Source: Microbacterium maritypicum (GTDB lineage Bacteria; Actinomycetota; Actinomycetes; Actinomycetales; Microbacteriaceae). From it: a stretch of 64,000 nucleotides of DNA. Where the stretch lies: NCBI RefSeq assembly GCF_041529975.1, contig NZ_CP168030.1, positions 1,178,001-1,242,000 of the forward strand. The letters are read 5' to 3'. A model generated the notes under the pieces. That model searched no databases and was not told the DNA's origin. It saw only the letters and a list, made by a program, of their open reading frames with translations. Every line of letters starts with the position of its first letter. The first letter of the stretch is position 1. The position numbers and the translations under genes were made by a program. This document shows positions 19,715 through 27,600 of the stretch, in pieces.

Positions 19715-20248
19715 CTAGTATCCCGGCCGAGGGCACTCTTCGAGAAGTGCGAAGTACTCGTCTTCGGTGACCTGGGAGTTCGAGGTCGTGTACACCTCCG
19801 CGTACGGGTCCCATGCGTTCCCATCGGCGAGTGCACCTTCCACGAAGCTCTGCTCGCTCGGTGGGCTCCCTGGATCGAGGCCCTGACCGCGGATGCACTC
19901 GGCCGTGTCCAGCTCCATGAGATAAAGCAGCCTCAACTCGGGTTCGGTGAGTGCGGGGGCGATCTTGTCGAGTCCGTTCTCCTTCGCGCACTCCGCGAGG
20001 TCTGCGTCATACGGCTCTTCCTGTCCATCGGGGACGTTGCTCAACACTCCGCCGTCGCCGGTGACGTCCGCGTCCCATCCGTGATCGACCATGCATGACG
20101 CCATGGTGCTGCCGAACTCTGGATCGATCCCCAGATCCACGCTTTCCGCAGTCGCGCGCGGCTCCGGGGCTGAGCTCGCGCATCCTCCGAGGAGTAGTGC
20201 GGGGGTTGCGATGATTGCGCTGAGTAGCACCGCTGCGGTTCGCTTCAT
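19715..20248 (-). CDS. Lipoprotein of unknown function in the export operon
   Basis: The 177-residue protein has a lipoprotein signal peptide with lipobox LLGGC (lipidated Cys23). An acidic soluble body follows, with paired cysteines (MASCMVDHGWDAD; LAECAKENGLDK; TAECIRGQGLDPG; LEECPRPGY). The repeated (A/E)xC pattern, with acidic and 'CMxxxG' segments, is seen in uncharacterised actinobacterial lipoproteins. It is encoded between the small secreted protein and the membrane-fusion-like protein, 8 bases after the former, so it probably works with the exporter as an immunity or substrate-capture lipoprotein (inference). No named family recognised. Confidence 0.7.
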   Translation of the reverse strand: MKRTAAVLLSAIIATPALLLGGCASSAPEPRATAESVDLGIDPEFGSTMASCMVDHGWDADVTGDGGVLSNVPDGQEEPYDADLAECAKENGLDKIAPALTEPELRLLYLMELDTAECIRGQGLDPGSPPSEQSFVEGALADGNAWDPYAEVYTTSNSQVTEDEYFALLEECPRPGY

Positions 20249-20256
20249 CACCGACC

Positions 20257-20595
20257 TCAGTAGCTGCAGTCGTAGCCTTGATATACCCAACGGGAGGCGC
20301 TCGTGTACGCTGATCCGCTCTGCTGATCCTCGTTGGGGCTGTTCACGTAGCGGCGGGTGGCGACGGCGCCGTTGCCCCAGGTTCCGGACTTGGTTCCCGT
20401 TCGCGCCGTCCCGGTGATCTTCAGCGTCACGGTGTTCGTAGCGGAGCCTTCCACATACGCGTGCATGGGCCAGTAACAGTCGTGCGGGCCGTAGTACGTC
20501 GTCATCGCGGCGGCGGGCAGCGCGGTGAGCGCGACCAGTGCTATCGCGCTGAACGTTCCGATCAGCCCCAGTCGAATCTGCTTCTTCGTTTCCAT
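20257..20595 (-). CDS. Small secreted two-cysteine protein, putative export cargo
   Basis: The 112-residue precursor has a clear Sec signal peptide (KKQIRLGLIGTFSAIALVAL, ending LPAAA; cleavage predicted after residue 30). The mature part is about 82 residues, rich in Tyr, Thr, Ser and Gly, with only two cysteines (Cys40 near the mature N-terminus and Cys110 near the end), suited to a single closing disulfide. The middle reads SGTWGNGAVATRRYV. Size, export signal and position as first gene before a lipoprotein and an ABC exporter recall secreted bacteriocin operons (for example the lactococcin 972 type), but the characteristic sequence of that family is not evident. Function unknown. Confidence 0.65.
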   Translation of the reverse strand: METKKQIRLGLIGTFSAIALVALTALPAAAMTTYYGPHDCYWPMHAYVEGSATNTVTLKITGTARTGTKSGTWGNGAVATRRYVNSPNEDQQSGSAYTSASRWVYQGYDCSY

Positions 20596-20618
20596 AGTGA
20601 TGGCCTCTCCCTATCGTG

Positions 20619-20639
20619 AGTGATGTGTAAAACATTACT
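20619..20639. promoter_or_regulatory. Inverted repeat upstream of the export operon
   Basis: AGTGATGT, five bases, then ACATTACT (one mismatch between arms) lies 24 bases upstream of the small secreted protein's ATG, in the promoter zone. A weak -35-like TTTACC lies at 20653-20648 on the minus strand. It is a probable dimeric regulator site for the operon; the regulator is not in the immediate neighbourhood. Confidence 0.4.
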
Positions 20640-20664
20640 GACGATACGGGTAAAGGTGAGAAAA

Positions 20665-20690
20665 GTATGTCCCCCTTCTGGGGGACATAC
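20665..20690 (-). terminator. Perfect 11-bp hairpin, pgm terminator
   Basis: GTATGTCCCCC, loop TTCT, GGGGGACATAC. On the minus strand it lies 20 bases past the pgm stop and is followed by TTTTCTC, so it fits a Rho-independent terminator of pgm that insulates the export operon downstream. Confidence 0.75.
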
Positions 20691-20710
20691 CCGTTTTGGT
20701 GGCGGTTGCC

Positions 20711-22354
20711 TCAGCCCTCGAGCGCAGCCGAAACCACGGCGCGCGCCTCGGCCTGCACCTCGGCGAGGTGCTCCGGGCCGCGCAGACTCTCGGCGTACAG
20801 CTTGTAGACGTCTTCGGTGCCCGACGGCCGGGCGGCGAACCAGGCGTGCTCGGTCTGCACCTTGAGGCCACCGATCGCCGCGCCGTTGCCCGGTGCGTGC
20901 GAGAGCTTCGCCGAGATGTCCTCACCGGCGAGAGTCGTCGCCGTCACGGCCTCGGGAGCGAGCTTCGCGAGCGTCGCCTTCTGTTCGGGCGTCGCCGGTG
21001 CGTCGACGCGCTGATAGGCGGATGCGCCGAAGGCAGCCTCCAGCTCGCTGTACCGCTCCGACGGCGTCTTGCCGGTGACGGCGATGATCTCGGCGGCCAG
21101 CAGGCACAGCAGGATGCCGTCCTTGTCGGTCGACCAGACCGAGCCGTCGCGACGGAGGAAGGATGCGCCGGCCGACTCCTCGCCGCCGAACGCGACCGAG
21201 CCGTCGAGCAGACCGGGCACGAACCACTTGAATCCGACGGGCACTTCCAGCAACCGCCGGCCGAGTGACTCGGCGACGCGGTCGATGATCATCGACGACA
21301 CGAGCGTCTTGCCGATCGCGGCATCCCGCGGCCAGTCCTGCCGGTGCGAGAACAGGTAGTCGATCGCGACAGCCAGGTAGTGGTTCGGGTTCATCAGCCC
21401 GGCATCCGGGGTGACGATGCCGTGCCGGTCGGCATCCGCGTCGTTGCCGGTGAGGACGTCGTAGGAGCCCTTCTTCGCGACCAGCGAGGCCATCGCGGAG
21501 GGCGACGACGGGTCCATCCGGATCTTCTCATCCCAGTCCAGGGTCATGAAGCGCCAGGTCGGATCGACCTCGGGATTCACGACGGTGAGGTCGAGATCGT
21601 GCATCTCGGCGATCAGCGACCAGTACTCGACGGATGCTCCGCCCAGGGGGTCGGCGCCGATGCTGACCCCGGCGTTGCGGATCGCGTCGATGTCGATGAT
21701 CGAGGGCAGGTCGCGCACGTAGGCGTCGCGGAAGTCGTAGCCGTTGAGCCCGTCCCAGTCGACGTCGGCGAAGCGCACGAGCTTGACGCCCTCGAGCCCC
21801 GCGGCGATCAGCGCGTTCGCCCGGTCGGCGATCCAGCCGGTGGCATCGGTGTCGGCGGGTCCGCCGTGCGGCGGGTTGTACTTGAAGCCGCCGTCACGCG
21901 GCGGGTTGTGCGACGGGGTCACGACGATGCCGTCGGCGCGGCCCGGGTCGTCCGCCGCGCGGCCGCGGTTGTACGTGAGGATCGCGTGGCTGAGCGCCGG
22001 CGTCGGCACCCACGAGTCGCGCGAGTCGACGCGCACGTCCACGCCGTTGGCGAGCAGCACCTCGATCGCGCTGCGCTCGGCCGGCAGCGACAGCGCATGC
22101 GTGTCGCGACCGAGGAACAGCGGACCGGCGATGCCCTGGGTGGCCCGGTAGTCCACGATCGCCTGCGTCGTGGCGAGGATGTGGTTCTCGTTGAAGCTGT
22201 TCGACAGCGACGACCCACGGTGGCCGCTGGTGCCGAACACGACCCGCTCGGCGGCGACGTCGGGGTTCGGTGCGCGGTCGTAGTAGGCGGCGATCAGCTC
22301 GTCGACGTCGATCAGGTCACTTTCCTCCGCGGGGAGGCCGGCACGGCTGGTCAT
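20711..22354 (-). CDS. pgm: Phosphoglucomutase (alpha-D-glucose-specific)
   Basis: Interconverts glucose 1-phosphate and glucose 6-phosphate, linking the Leloir pathway and glycogen to glycolysis. The 547-residue length is that of bacterial Pgm. Visible: substrate/loop [12 protein letters not shown] near residue 38, phosphoserine loop [11 protein letters not shown], Mg-binding DADADRHG, sugar loop [11 protein letters not shown], and phosphate loop [10 protein letters not shown] near the end. The start at 22354 was chosen because the protein aligns from MTSRAG...; in-frame extension upstream is antisense to pheA. Divergent from pheA, with 87 bases between starts. Confidence 0.95.
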   Translation of the reverse strand: MTSRAGLPAEESDLIDVDELIAAYYDRAPNPDVAAERVVFGTSGHRGSSLSNSFNENHILATTQAIVDYRATQGIAGPLFLGRDTHALSLPAERSAIEVLLANGVDVRVDSRDSWVPTPALSHAILTYNRGRAADDPGRADGIVVTPSHNPPRDGGFKYNPPHGGPADTDATGWIADRANALIAAGLEGVKLVRFADVDWDGLNGYDFRDAYVRDLPSIIDIDAIRNAGVSIGADPLGGASVEYWSLIAEMHDLDLTVVNPEVDPTWRFMTLDWDEKIRMDPSSPSAMASLVAKKGSYDVLTGNDADADRHGIVTPDAGLMNPNHYLAVAIDYLFSHRQDWPRDAAIGKTLVSSMIIDRVAESLGRRLLEVPVGFKWFVPGLLDGSVAFGGEESAGASFLRRDGSVWSTDKDGILLCLLAAEIIAVTGKTPSERYSELEAAFGASAYQRVDAPATPEQKATLAKLAPEAVTATTLAGEDISAKLSHAPGNGAAIGGLKVQTEHAWFAARPSGTEDVYKLYAESLRGPEHLAEVQAEARAVVSAALEG

Positions 22355-22441
22355 CTCTTCAGTCTGCCCCCTGATCGGCAGGATCGCATCCGCGAAGTCA
22401 TCCGCATATCGGTCTGTCAGCTGGGGGATAAGGTGAAACCC

Positions 22442-23383
22442 GTGACTGAACGCCGTACCTACAGCTATCTGGGCCCTGCGGGAACCTTCACGGAGGCGGC
22501 GCTGGAACAGGTGGCCGAAGCCCGAGGTCAGCAGTGGCGCTCCGTGCACAACGTGGGCGAAGCTCTGGCCGACGTGCTCGAGGGCCGCAGCGACGCCGCG
22601 ATGATCGCGATCGAGAACTCGATCGAGGGCGGCGTCTCCACCACGCAGGACGCCCTCGCGACGCTCCCCGGCCTCCGCATCATCGGCGAATACCTGGTGC
22701 GGGTGAACTTCGTGCTCGTCGCGCCGCGGGGGACCACGCTCGACCAGGTCGAGGTGATCGCGGCGCATCCGGTCGCGTACGCCCAGTGCCACGGCTGGCT
22801 CGGCGCCCATCTCCCCTCGCACTCGCACGTGCCCGCATCGAGCAACGTCGCATCCGCGATCGGCGTCCTCGACGGCACGCTGCCCGCGCAGGCGGCCATC
22901 GCGGCACCCGGCATCGTGAACCACTACGACGTCGACGTGCTCGCGGAGGGCATCGGCGACAACGCCCAGGCCGTGACTCGCTTCGTCCTCGTCACCCGCA
23001 CGACCCGTTCGCCCGAGCCGACCGGGGCGGACAAGACCTCGCTCATCGTCGAGCTCCCGCACGACCACCCCGGTTCGCTCCTCGAGATGCTCGAGCAGTT
23101 CTCGACCCGCGGCATCAACCTGTCGCTCATCGAGTCGCGGCCGATCGGCGACGAGCTCGGCCGCTACCGGTTCGTCATCGACGCCGACGGGCACATCGAG
23201 CACGAGCGCATGGCCGACGCGCTGCTCGGCATCCGGCGATTCAGCCCTCGGGTCGTGTTCCTCGGCTCGTATCCGCGCGCCGACCGGCAGATCGTGCACT
23301 ACCCCGAGCGCTACTCCGACGACATCTTCATCGAGGCGCGCGACTGGTTGCGCGGCATCCTCTCCGGCGAGCCCGACGTCTGA
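22442..23383 (+). CDS. pheA: Prephenate dehydratase
   Basis: Converts prephenate to phenylpyruvate in phenylalanine synthesis. The 313-residue monofunctional enzyme has a PDT domain ([15 protein letters not shown] at 6-20, [16 protein letters not shown] near 60, TRFVLVTR near 180). A C-terminal ACT domain has [17 protein letters not shown] and the Phe-binding ESRP motif ([13 protein letters not shown]). No chorismate mutase domain is fused. Start: GTG 22442 ([14 protein letters not shown]) fits the family; a GTG nine bases upstream (22433) with GGGGG ahead is possible. Confidence 0.93.
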   Translation: MTERRTYSYLGPAGTFTEAALEQVAEARGQQWRSVHNVGEALADVLEGRSDAAMIAIENSIEGGVSTTQDALATLPGLRIIGEYLVRVNFVLVAPRGTTLDQVEVIAAHPVAYAQCHGWLGAHLPSHSHVPASSNVASAIGVLDGTLPAQAAIAAPGIVNHYDVDVLAEGIGDNAQAVTRFVLVTRTTRSPEPTGADKTSLIVELPHDHPGSLLEMLEQFSTRGINLSLIESRPIGDELGRYRFVIDADGHIEHERMADALLGIRRFSPRVVFLGSYPRADRQIVHYPERYSDDIFIEARDWLRGILSGEPDV

Positions 23384-23428
23384 CGTCACCCGCCCGACCG
23401 CCCAGCACGGTCAGGCGGATGCCGTGGT

Positions 23429-23638
23429 TCAGTGCTCCTGGAAGCGGGGCCAGTCGCTGCCCGGAGCCATATGGGAATGCAGGGAGCCCTTGGCCGAAGC
23501 GAGGTTCGGGTACGTCCCGGTCGCCTCGTCGGAGCCGACCATCGTCACCGTGTAACCGGCGTCATCGTGGCGGATGCTGCCGACGACGCCGTTGCGGCCA
23601 TAGGCGACCCAGAGGGCGAGAGTCTTGGTGGTGCTCAT
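23429..23638 (-). CDS. Small conserved protein of unknown function
   Basis: The 69-residue soluble protein starts STTKTLALWVAYGRNGVVGSIRHDD and has a beta-rich pattern with GYTVTMVGSDEATGTYPNLASAKGSLHSHM. The second of two tandem ATGs (23638) was chosen because AGGAG lies seven bases ahead of it. I recognise the type as a small protein common in Microbacteriaceae without known function; no catalytic motif. It stands alone, with a palindrome CTGTCGACAG at 23658-23667 in its upstream region. Confidence 0.7.
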   Translation of the reverse strand: MSTTKTLALWVAYGRNGVVGSIRHDDAGYTVTMVGSDEATGTYPNLASAKGSLHSHMAPGSDWPRFQEH

Positions 23639-23757
23639 CATCGAACTCCTTCTGCTGCTGTCGACAGTGCGATCGCCGAAGGGTCCGCGCCCCTGTCGAC
23701 GGCACTGTTCGTGACGCTACGCCTGTACCGGCGGGAAAGCCAGGGCTTGACAGGAGC

Positions 23758-24798
23758 TCAGCGCGCGGCGGCGATGAGCTCGAGCGTCTGTGCGCGACCG
23801 GTCGGTGCGTCGTTCGGTTCGGCATCGTAGGCGCCGGCGACCGGCGACAGCATGACCTCGTCGACACCGTATCGTTCGGCGAAGGCGCTGATCTCCGCGG
23901 CCACGCTCTCGCCCGTGCCGACGAACCACCGCGAGCGGGCGGCCTGTACGACCTCGTCGGTCGCAGCGTCGGTCTCGGCCGCGGCCGCCTGCTCGACGGT
24001 CTCGAGAGCGGCGAGCGGCTGATTCAGGCGCAGTCGCGCCATCATGCGCAGCTGCGGGAGGGCGCGCGACTCCGCCTCCTCCTGCGTGGGTGCGGCGACC
24101 GCGTTGACCGTGAGGAAGGTGCGCGGCTCCGGGTGCTCCTCGCTCGGACGGTAGCCGGTGCGATACAGGTCGAGCGCGCGCTCGAGGCCCTGGCCCGAGA
24201 AGTGGTTCGCGAAGACGTAGGGCAGACCGTGCGAGGCGGCCAGCTGCGCCGAGTAGTCGCTCGACCCGAGCAGCCACACCTCGGGGGTGCCGGTCGCGGC
24301 GGGTGTCGCGCGCACGGTGTACTCGCCGCCCGAGGTGAACCGCAGCGCGGCGCCCTCGGCGGAGAGCAGCGCCGCGATGTCCTGCACGTGGCGGGGGAAC
24401 TGCTCGACGTCGCTCGTGGTGCCCGAGCCGCGCAGCAGCTGCGTGATGACGGGGTCACTGCCGGGGGCGCGGCCGAGACCCAGGTCGATGCGTCCTGGGG
24501 CGATGGCCTCGAGCGCCGCGAACTGCTCGGCGACGATGAGCGGGGCGTGGTTGGGCAGCATCACGCCGCCGGAGCCCAGGCGCATGCGGGAGGTGCGGGT
24601 GGCTGCCGCCGCGATCAGCACCGGGGGAGTGGTGGATGCCACCGACGGCATGTTGTGGTGCTCGGCGAACCAGTACCGGCGGTAGCCGAGCCGATCGGCG
24701 ATCTCGGCGAGGGACAGGGAGGCGGCGATGGCCTCGGCACTGGTCTGGCCGGTGCGCACCGGGACGAGGTCGAGGACGGAGAGGGCGACGTCATTCAT
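23758..24798 (-). CDS. LLM-class flavin-dependent oxidoreductase (luciferase-like)
   Basis: The 346-residue protein of the bacterial luciferase-like family is probably an FMN/F420-using monooxygenase or reductase. Seen: LSVLDLVPVRTGQTSAEA at the N-terminus, [67 protein letters not shown] (the MsnO8-type signature), and VWLLGSSDYSAQLAA. The start ATG 24798 (MNDVALS) is chosen by family alignment; the 28 codons upstream are Pro/Arg-rich and overlap a terminator. Substrate unknown; no operon partner. Confidence 0.85.
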   Translation of the reverse strand: MNDVALSVLDLVPVRTGQTSAEAIAASLSLAEIADRLGYRRYWFAEHHNMPSVASTTPPVLIAAAATRTSRMRLGSGGVMLPNHAPLIVAEQFAALEAIAPGRIDLGLGRAPGSDPVITQLLRGSGTTSDVEQFPRHVQDIAALLSAEGAALRFTSGGEYTVRATPAATGTPEVWLLGSSDYSAQLAASHGLPYVFANHFSGQGLERALDLYRTGYRPSEEHPEPRTFLTVNAVAAPTQEEAESRALPQLRMMARLRLNQPLAALETVEQAAAAETDAATDEVVQAARSRWFVGTGESVAAEISAFAERYGVDEVMLSPVAGAYDAEPNDAPTGRAQTLELIAAAR

Positions 24799-24859
24799 CC
24801 CGAGGGACAACCCGCCGCCGCTCTCCGGCATTCCCCGATCAGGCCGCGACCGGCGTGGC

Positions 24860-24886
24860 GGGGGTGGCGCGCGCGGCGCCACCCCC
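24860..24886 (-). terminator. GC-rich hairpin after hsp20
   Basis: GGGGGTGGCGC, loop GCGCG, GCGCCACCCCC: an 11-bp perfect stem just downstream of the hsp20 stop (24893). No T-tract follows, so it is either a terminator of the U-less type common in actinobacteria or an mRNA-stabilising hairpin. Confidence 0.5.
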
Positions 24887-24892
24887 GGTGGG

Positions 24893-25315
24893 TCAGGCGT
24901 CGATGGCCTGGCGCTGCTCGGTCGACTCCACGGTGATCTTGCGCGGCTTGGCGCGTTCGCTCACGGGGATGATCACCGAGAGCACGCCGCTGTCGTACGA
25001 GGCGCTGATGCCGTCGAGGTCGACGCCCTCGCCGAGCGAGAACTGTCGCAGGAATGAGCCGGCACCGCGCTCGCGGGCGAGCCAGCGCACGCCTTCTCGA
25101 CTGTCGGCCGTGCGCTGCGCCCGGAGGGTCAGCTGGCCGCCGTCGAGGTCGACGTCGATCGATCCGGGATCGACTCCCGGCAGGTCGGCGTGCAGGATGT
25201 ACCGGTCGCCGTCGCGGTACAGGTCCACCGGCATCAGCCGGGGTGCGCGAACGGAGTCCAGCACGCTCGCGGCGAAGCGATCGAGCTGACTGAAGGGATC
25301 GAAGGTGAGTGCCAT
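24893..25315 (-). CDS. Hsp20/alpha-crystallin small heat-shock protein
   Basis: The 140-residue ATP-independent holdase chaperone has an N-terminal arm (FDPFSQLDRFAASVL) and an alpha-crystallin domain from about residue 28 (MPVDLYRDGDRYILHADLPGVDPGSIDVDLDG). The consensus GVLSVIIPV lies near residues 114-122, and the tail RAKPRKITVE carries an I-x-V-type motif. It is divergent from a MerR/HspR-like regulator, and the shared intergenic region has a good promoter with an inverted repeat over its -10, indicating heat-shock repression by that regulator. Confidence 0.92.
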   Translation of the reverse strand: MALTFDPFSQLDRFAASVLDSVRAPRLMPVDLYRDGDRYILHADLPGVDPGSIDVDLDGGQLTLRAQRTADSREGVRWLARERGAGSFLRQFSLGEGVDLDGISASYDSGVLSVIIPVSERAKPRKITVESTEQRQAIDA

Positions 25316-25355
25316 GGGGTGTCTCCTTTCGTGCGGCCCAGTTGGGCGGTGATTC

Positions 25356-25374
25356 GATGCAGGTTATCTGCATC
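25356..25374. promoter_or_regulatory. Inverted repeat in the hsp20 leader
   Basis: GATGCAG, five bases, CTGCATC: a perfect 7-bp inverted repeat between the hsp20 promoter and its start codon. It could be an operator, or a 5' leader hairpin of the hsp20 mRNA. Confidence 0.4.
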
Positions 25375-25379
25375 TCGTG

Positions 25380-25418
25380 CTATAGATTTTTTATAGAACA
25401 ACTTCGGAGAACTCGCAA
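25380..25418 (-). promoter_or_regulatory. hsp20 promoter with overlapping CTATA-N7-TATAG operator
   Basis: On the minus strand: -35 TTGCGA (25418-25413), 17-nt spacer, -10 TATAAA (25395-25390). The -10 lies inside CTATA-N7-TATAG (25380-25396), a symmetric site with 7-bp spacing like the HspR HAIR motif, though the arm sequence differs. Position suggests steric repression of hsp20 by the divergent HspR-like protein. Confidence 0.6.
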
Positions 25419-25441
25419 CCCGAGCTGAGGGACTTTTCAGG

Positions 25442-25765
25442 ATGACGCACCGCGACTCACGCACACCGCTCTACGGCATCGCCGTGGCAGCTCAGCTCGT
25501 CGACCTTCCCGAGGCGACGCTCCGGTTGTTCGAAAGTAAGGGTCTGCTCCTGCCGGCGCGCAGCGAGGGAGGCACCCGGCGCTACAGCGACGACGACATC
25601 GACCGGCTTCGGCGCGCGGCGCAGTTGCGAGACGACGGCCTCAACATCGTCGGGATCGCCCGGGTGCTCGAGCTGCAGGACGAGAACGCCGACCTGCGCG
25701 AATCCCTCGCCGACGATTCCGCGTCCGCCTCTGATCGGGAAAGGCCCACCTCCCGCCGCTCCTGA
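25442..25765 (+). CDS. MerR-family, HspR-like transcriptional regulator
   Basis: The 107-residue protein has a MerR-type winged helix (LYGIAVAAQLVDLPEATLRLFESKGLLLPARSEGGTRRYSDDDIDRLRRAAQL, residues 10-61), close to HspR of actinobacteria (TLRL(Y/F)E.KGLL.PAR..GGTRRYS). A short helical tail follows (RVLELQDENADLRESL), with no metal-binding cysteines. HspR represses heat-shock genes and is normally released on stress. Here the divergent partner is hsp20 rather than dnaK, and the operator candidate lies between them. Confidence 0.82.
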   Translation: MTHRDSRTPLYGIAVAAQLVDLPEATLRLFESKGLLLPARSEGGTRRYSDDDIDRLRRAAQLRDDGLNIVGIARVLELQDENADLRESLADDSASASDRERPTSRRS

Positions 25766-25804
25766 GCGCCGGGAAGCCATGCAGGGCGGCGATACGCTTC
25801 CCTC

Positions 25805-27535
25805 ATGGAAGCAGGCATCTTCTACGTCCTCGTCGGCTCGGTCGCGGTGGCGGCGTTCGCACGCTCACGAGGGTGGCCGGCGCCGCTGCTGGTGACGGTC
25901 GTGGCGCTCGCCGTCTCCTTCCTCCCGTTCGTCCCCGACATCGACATCGACGGGCACCTGCTCCTCAGCCTGGTGCTGCCGCCGCTGCTGTACTCGGCCG
26001 CGCTCGACGTCTCGTTCGTCGGGTTCAAGCGCAGCCTGCCGCAGATCCGCAGGCTCGGGATCTGGCTCGTGCTGATCACCGCCCTCGCTGTCGGATTCGT
26101 GGCCTGGTGGATCTTCCCCGCGCTCACCCTCCCCGGCGCGCTGCTGCTCGGTGCGATCGTCGCCCCGCCCGATGCGGTGTCCGCCGCGGCGATCGGTCGC
26201 CGACTCGGTCTGCCCCGCCGGATCATGACCGTCCTCTCCGGCGAGAGCCTCATCAACGACGCCACCTCGCTCACGCTGTACCGGGTGTTCGCGGCGATCC
26301 TCGCCGGCGCCACGGTCTCGGTCTGGGGTGGGATCGGGCAGTTCCTGCTGGCCGTCGCGATCGGGGTCGGCATCGGCCTCGTGTTCGGGATCGTCCTGCA
26401 CCAGCTGCGGATGCGCATCAGCGATGCGGTCGTGATCGGCACGTTCGGGCTCCTCGCTCCGTTCGGCGCCTATGCGATCGCCGAGCATCTGCTGGGCTCC
26501 GGGGTTCTCGCCGTCGTCGCGATGGGCCTCTACGTCGGCTACAACTCCCCGCGCACCGACTACACGACCCGTCAGCAGGAGAAGCCGCTCTGGCTCTCGG
26601 CCGACCTGCTGCTGGAGAGCTTCGTGTTCGCCTACATCGGGCTGCAGTTCCCGCGCGTGCTCCGCGATCTCGGCAGCGAGTCGGTCGGACACATCCTCCT
26701 GCTCTCCGGTGCCGTGCTGCTGGTCGTCCTGGTCGTGCGGCCGCTCTACATCTACCCGACGAGTGCCTGGGCGAACTTCCAGGACCGCCGGAAGCTCGAA
26801 CGGTGGGACCGGGGTGTGCAGAGCGGCGAGTTCGAGAAGCGGCACCGCAAGTCCCGGCGCTGGGGGGACTACACGGCCGACGAGCTTCGCAGCCAGATCG
26901 TGCGCGACCGGATGGCGGGGCTCAAGCTCACTTGGAAGGACAGCGCCGTCATCTCCTGGGCGGGCATGCGCGGCGTGGTCACCCTCGCGATCGCGGTGGC
27001 CGCCGCCGACCTCGCGACGCTCGACGCCGAAGCCTCGCACGCCATCGTCGTGGTCGCCTTCATCGTCACCGTCGGCACGCTGCTGCTGCAGGGGCTCACG
27101 CTGCCGCTGCTCATCCGGAGCCTCGGGATCGCCAGCGACGCCGATGAGAAGGAAGACGAAGCGGCGCTCGCCGAAGTGCGGGCGAAGAGCCGCGAGGCCG
27201 GGAAGAAGTTCCTCGCCGAGAGGCGCGTCGAGTGGGAGGCGAAGTACGGCGAGGTCGACCTCGATGTGTTCGACGCGTTCACGAAGCGCATGACGCGGGT
27301 CGAGAAGGACACCGACGAGGCCCAGAAGGTGGAGGATGCCGCGAGCCGCCCGTCCTACGAAGACCTCGTCGCCCTGTCCCGGGGATGGCTGCAGGTGCGG
27401 CGCGAGATCCTCCTCGCCGAGCGTGATGCCGGGAACCTCGACGAAGAGGTCATGCGCGAGCTGATCGCCGCGATGGATGCCGAGGAGCTCGCGCTCGACA
27501 CCCGCGGCGCCACCCGTCAGCAGAGCCGGGCCTGA
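25805..27535 (+). CDS. CPA1-family Na+/H+ antiporter
   Basis: The 576-residue membrane protein exchanges Na+ (or K+) for H+ to hold internal pH and salt. About 12 hydrophobic spans are visible in residues 5-430. Family landmarks: HLLLSLVLPPLLYSAALDVSF, the ion-site stretch GALLLGAIVAPPDAVSAAAIGRRLGLPRRIMTVLSGESLINDATSL, and SWAGMRGVVTLAIAVAA. The C-terminal 130 residues are a charged cytoplasmic helix-rich tail (VRAKSREAGKKFLAERRVEWEAKYGE). A bidirectional-looking terminator follows. Confidence 0.9.
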   Translation: MEAGIFYVLVGSVAVAAFARSRGWPAPLLVTVVALAVSFLPFVPDIDIDGHLLLSLVLPPLLYSAALDVSFVGFKRSLPQIRRLGIWLVLITALAVGFVAWWIFPALTLPGALLLGAIVAPPDAVSAAAIGRRLGLPRRIMTVLSGESLINDATSLTLYRVFAAILAGATVSVWGGIGQFLLAVAIGVGIGLVFGIVLHQLRMRISDAVVIGTFGLLAPFGAYAIAEHLLGSGVLAVVAMGLYVGYNSPRTDYTTRQQEKPLWLSADLLLESFVFAYIGLQFPRVLRDLGSESVGHILLLSGAVLLVVLVVRPLYIYPTSAWANFQDRRKLERWDRGVQSGEFEKRHRKSRRWGDYTADELRSQIVRDRMAGLKLTWKDSAVISWAGMRGVVTLAIAVAAADLATLDAEASHAIVVVAFIVTVGTLLLQGLTLPLLIRSLGIASDADEKEDEAALAEVRAKSREAGKKFLAERRVEWEAKYGEVDLDVFDAFTKRMTRVEKDTDEAQKVEDAASRPSYEDLVALSRGWLQVRREILLAERDAGNLDEEVMRELIAAMDAEELALDTRGATRQQSRA

Positions 27536-27546
27536 CCTGAGACGCG

Positions 27547-27581
27547 AGAGCGCCCCGTCCCGAGAAGGGGCGGGGCGCTCT
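27547..27581. terminator. Bidirectional hairpin between convergent transporter genes
   Basis: AGAGCGCCCCGTCCC, loop GAGAA, GGGGCGGGGCGCTCT: a 15-bp stem with one wobble position. It lies 12 bases after the antiporter stop and 20 bases before the convergent symporter's end, so it can serve both. Confidence 0.8.
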
Positions 27582-27600
27582 GTGCGAGGCGGGAGTGGGG

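Noticed and set aside
20257..20595. Assigning the small secreted protein to the lactococcin 972 family
   Set aside because: Operon shape is similar, but the mature sequence does not show the family's order of motifs, so only a general comparison is kept.
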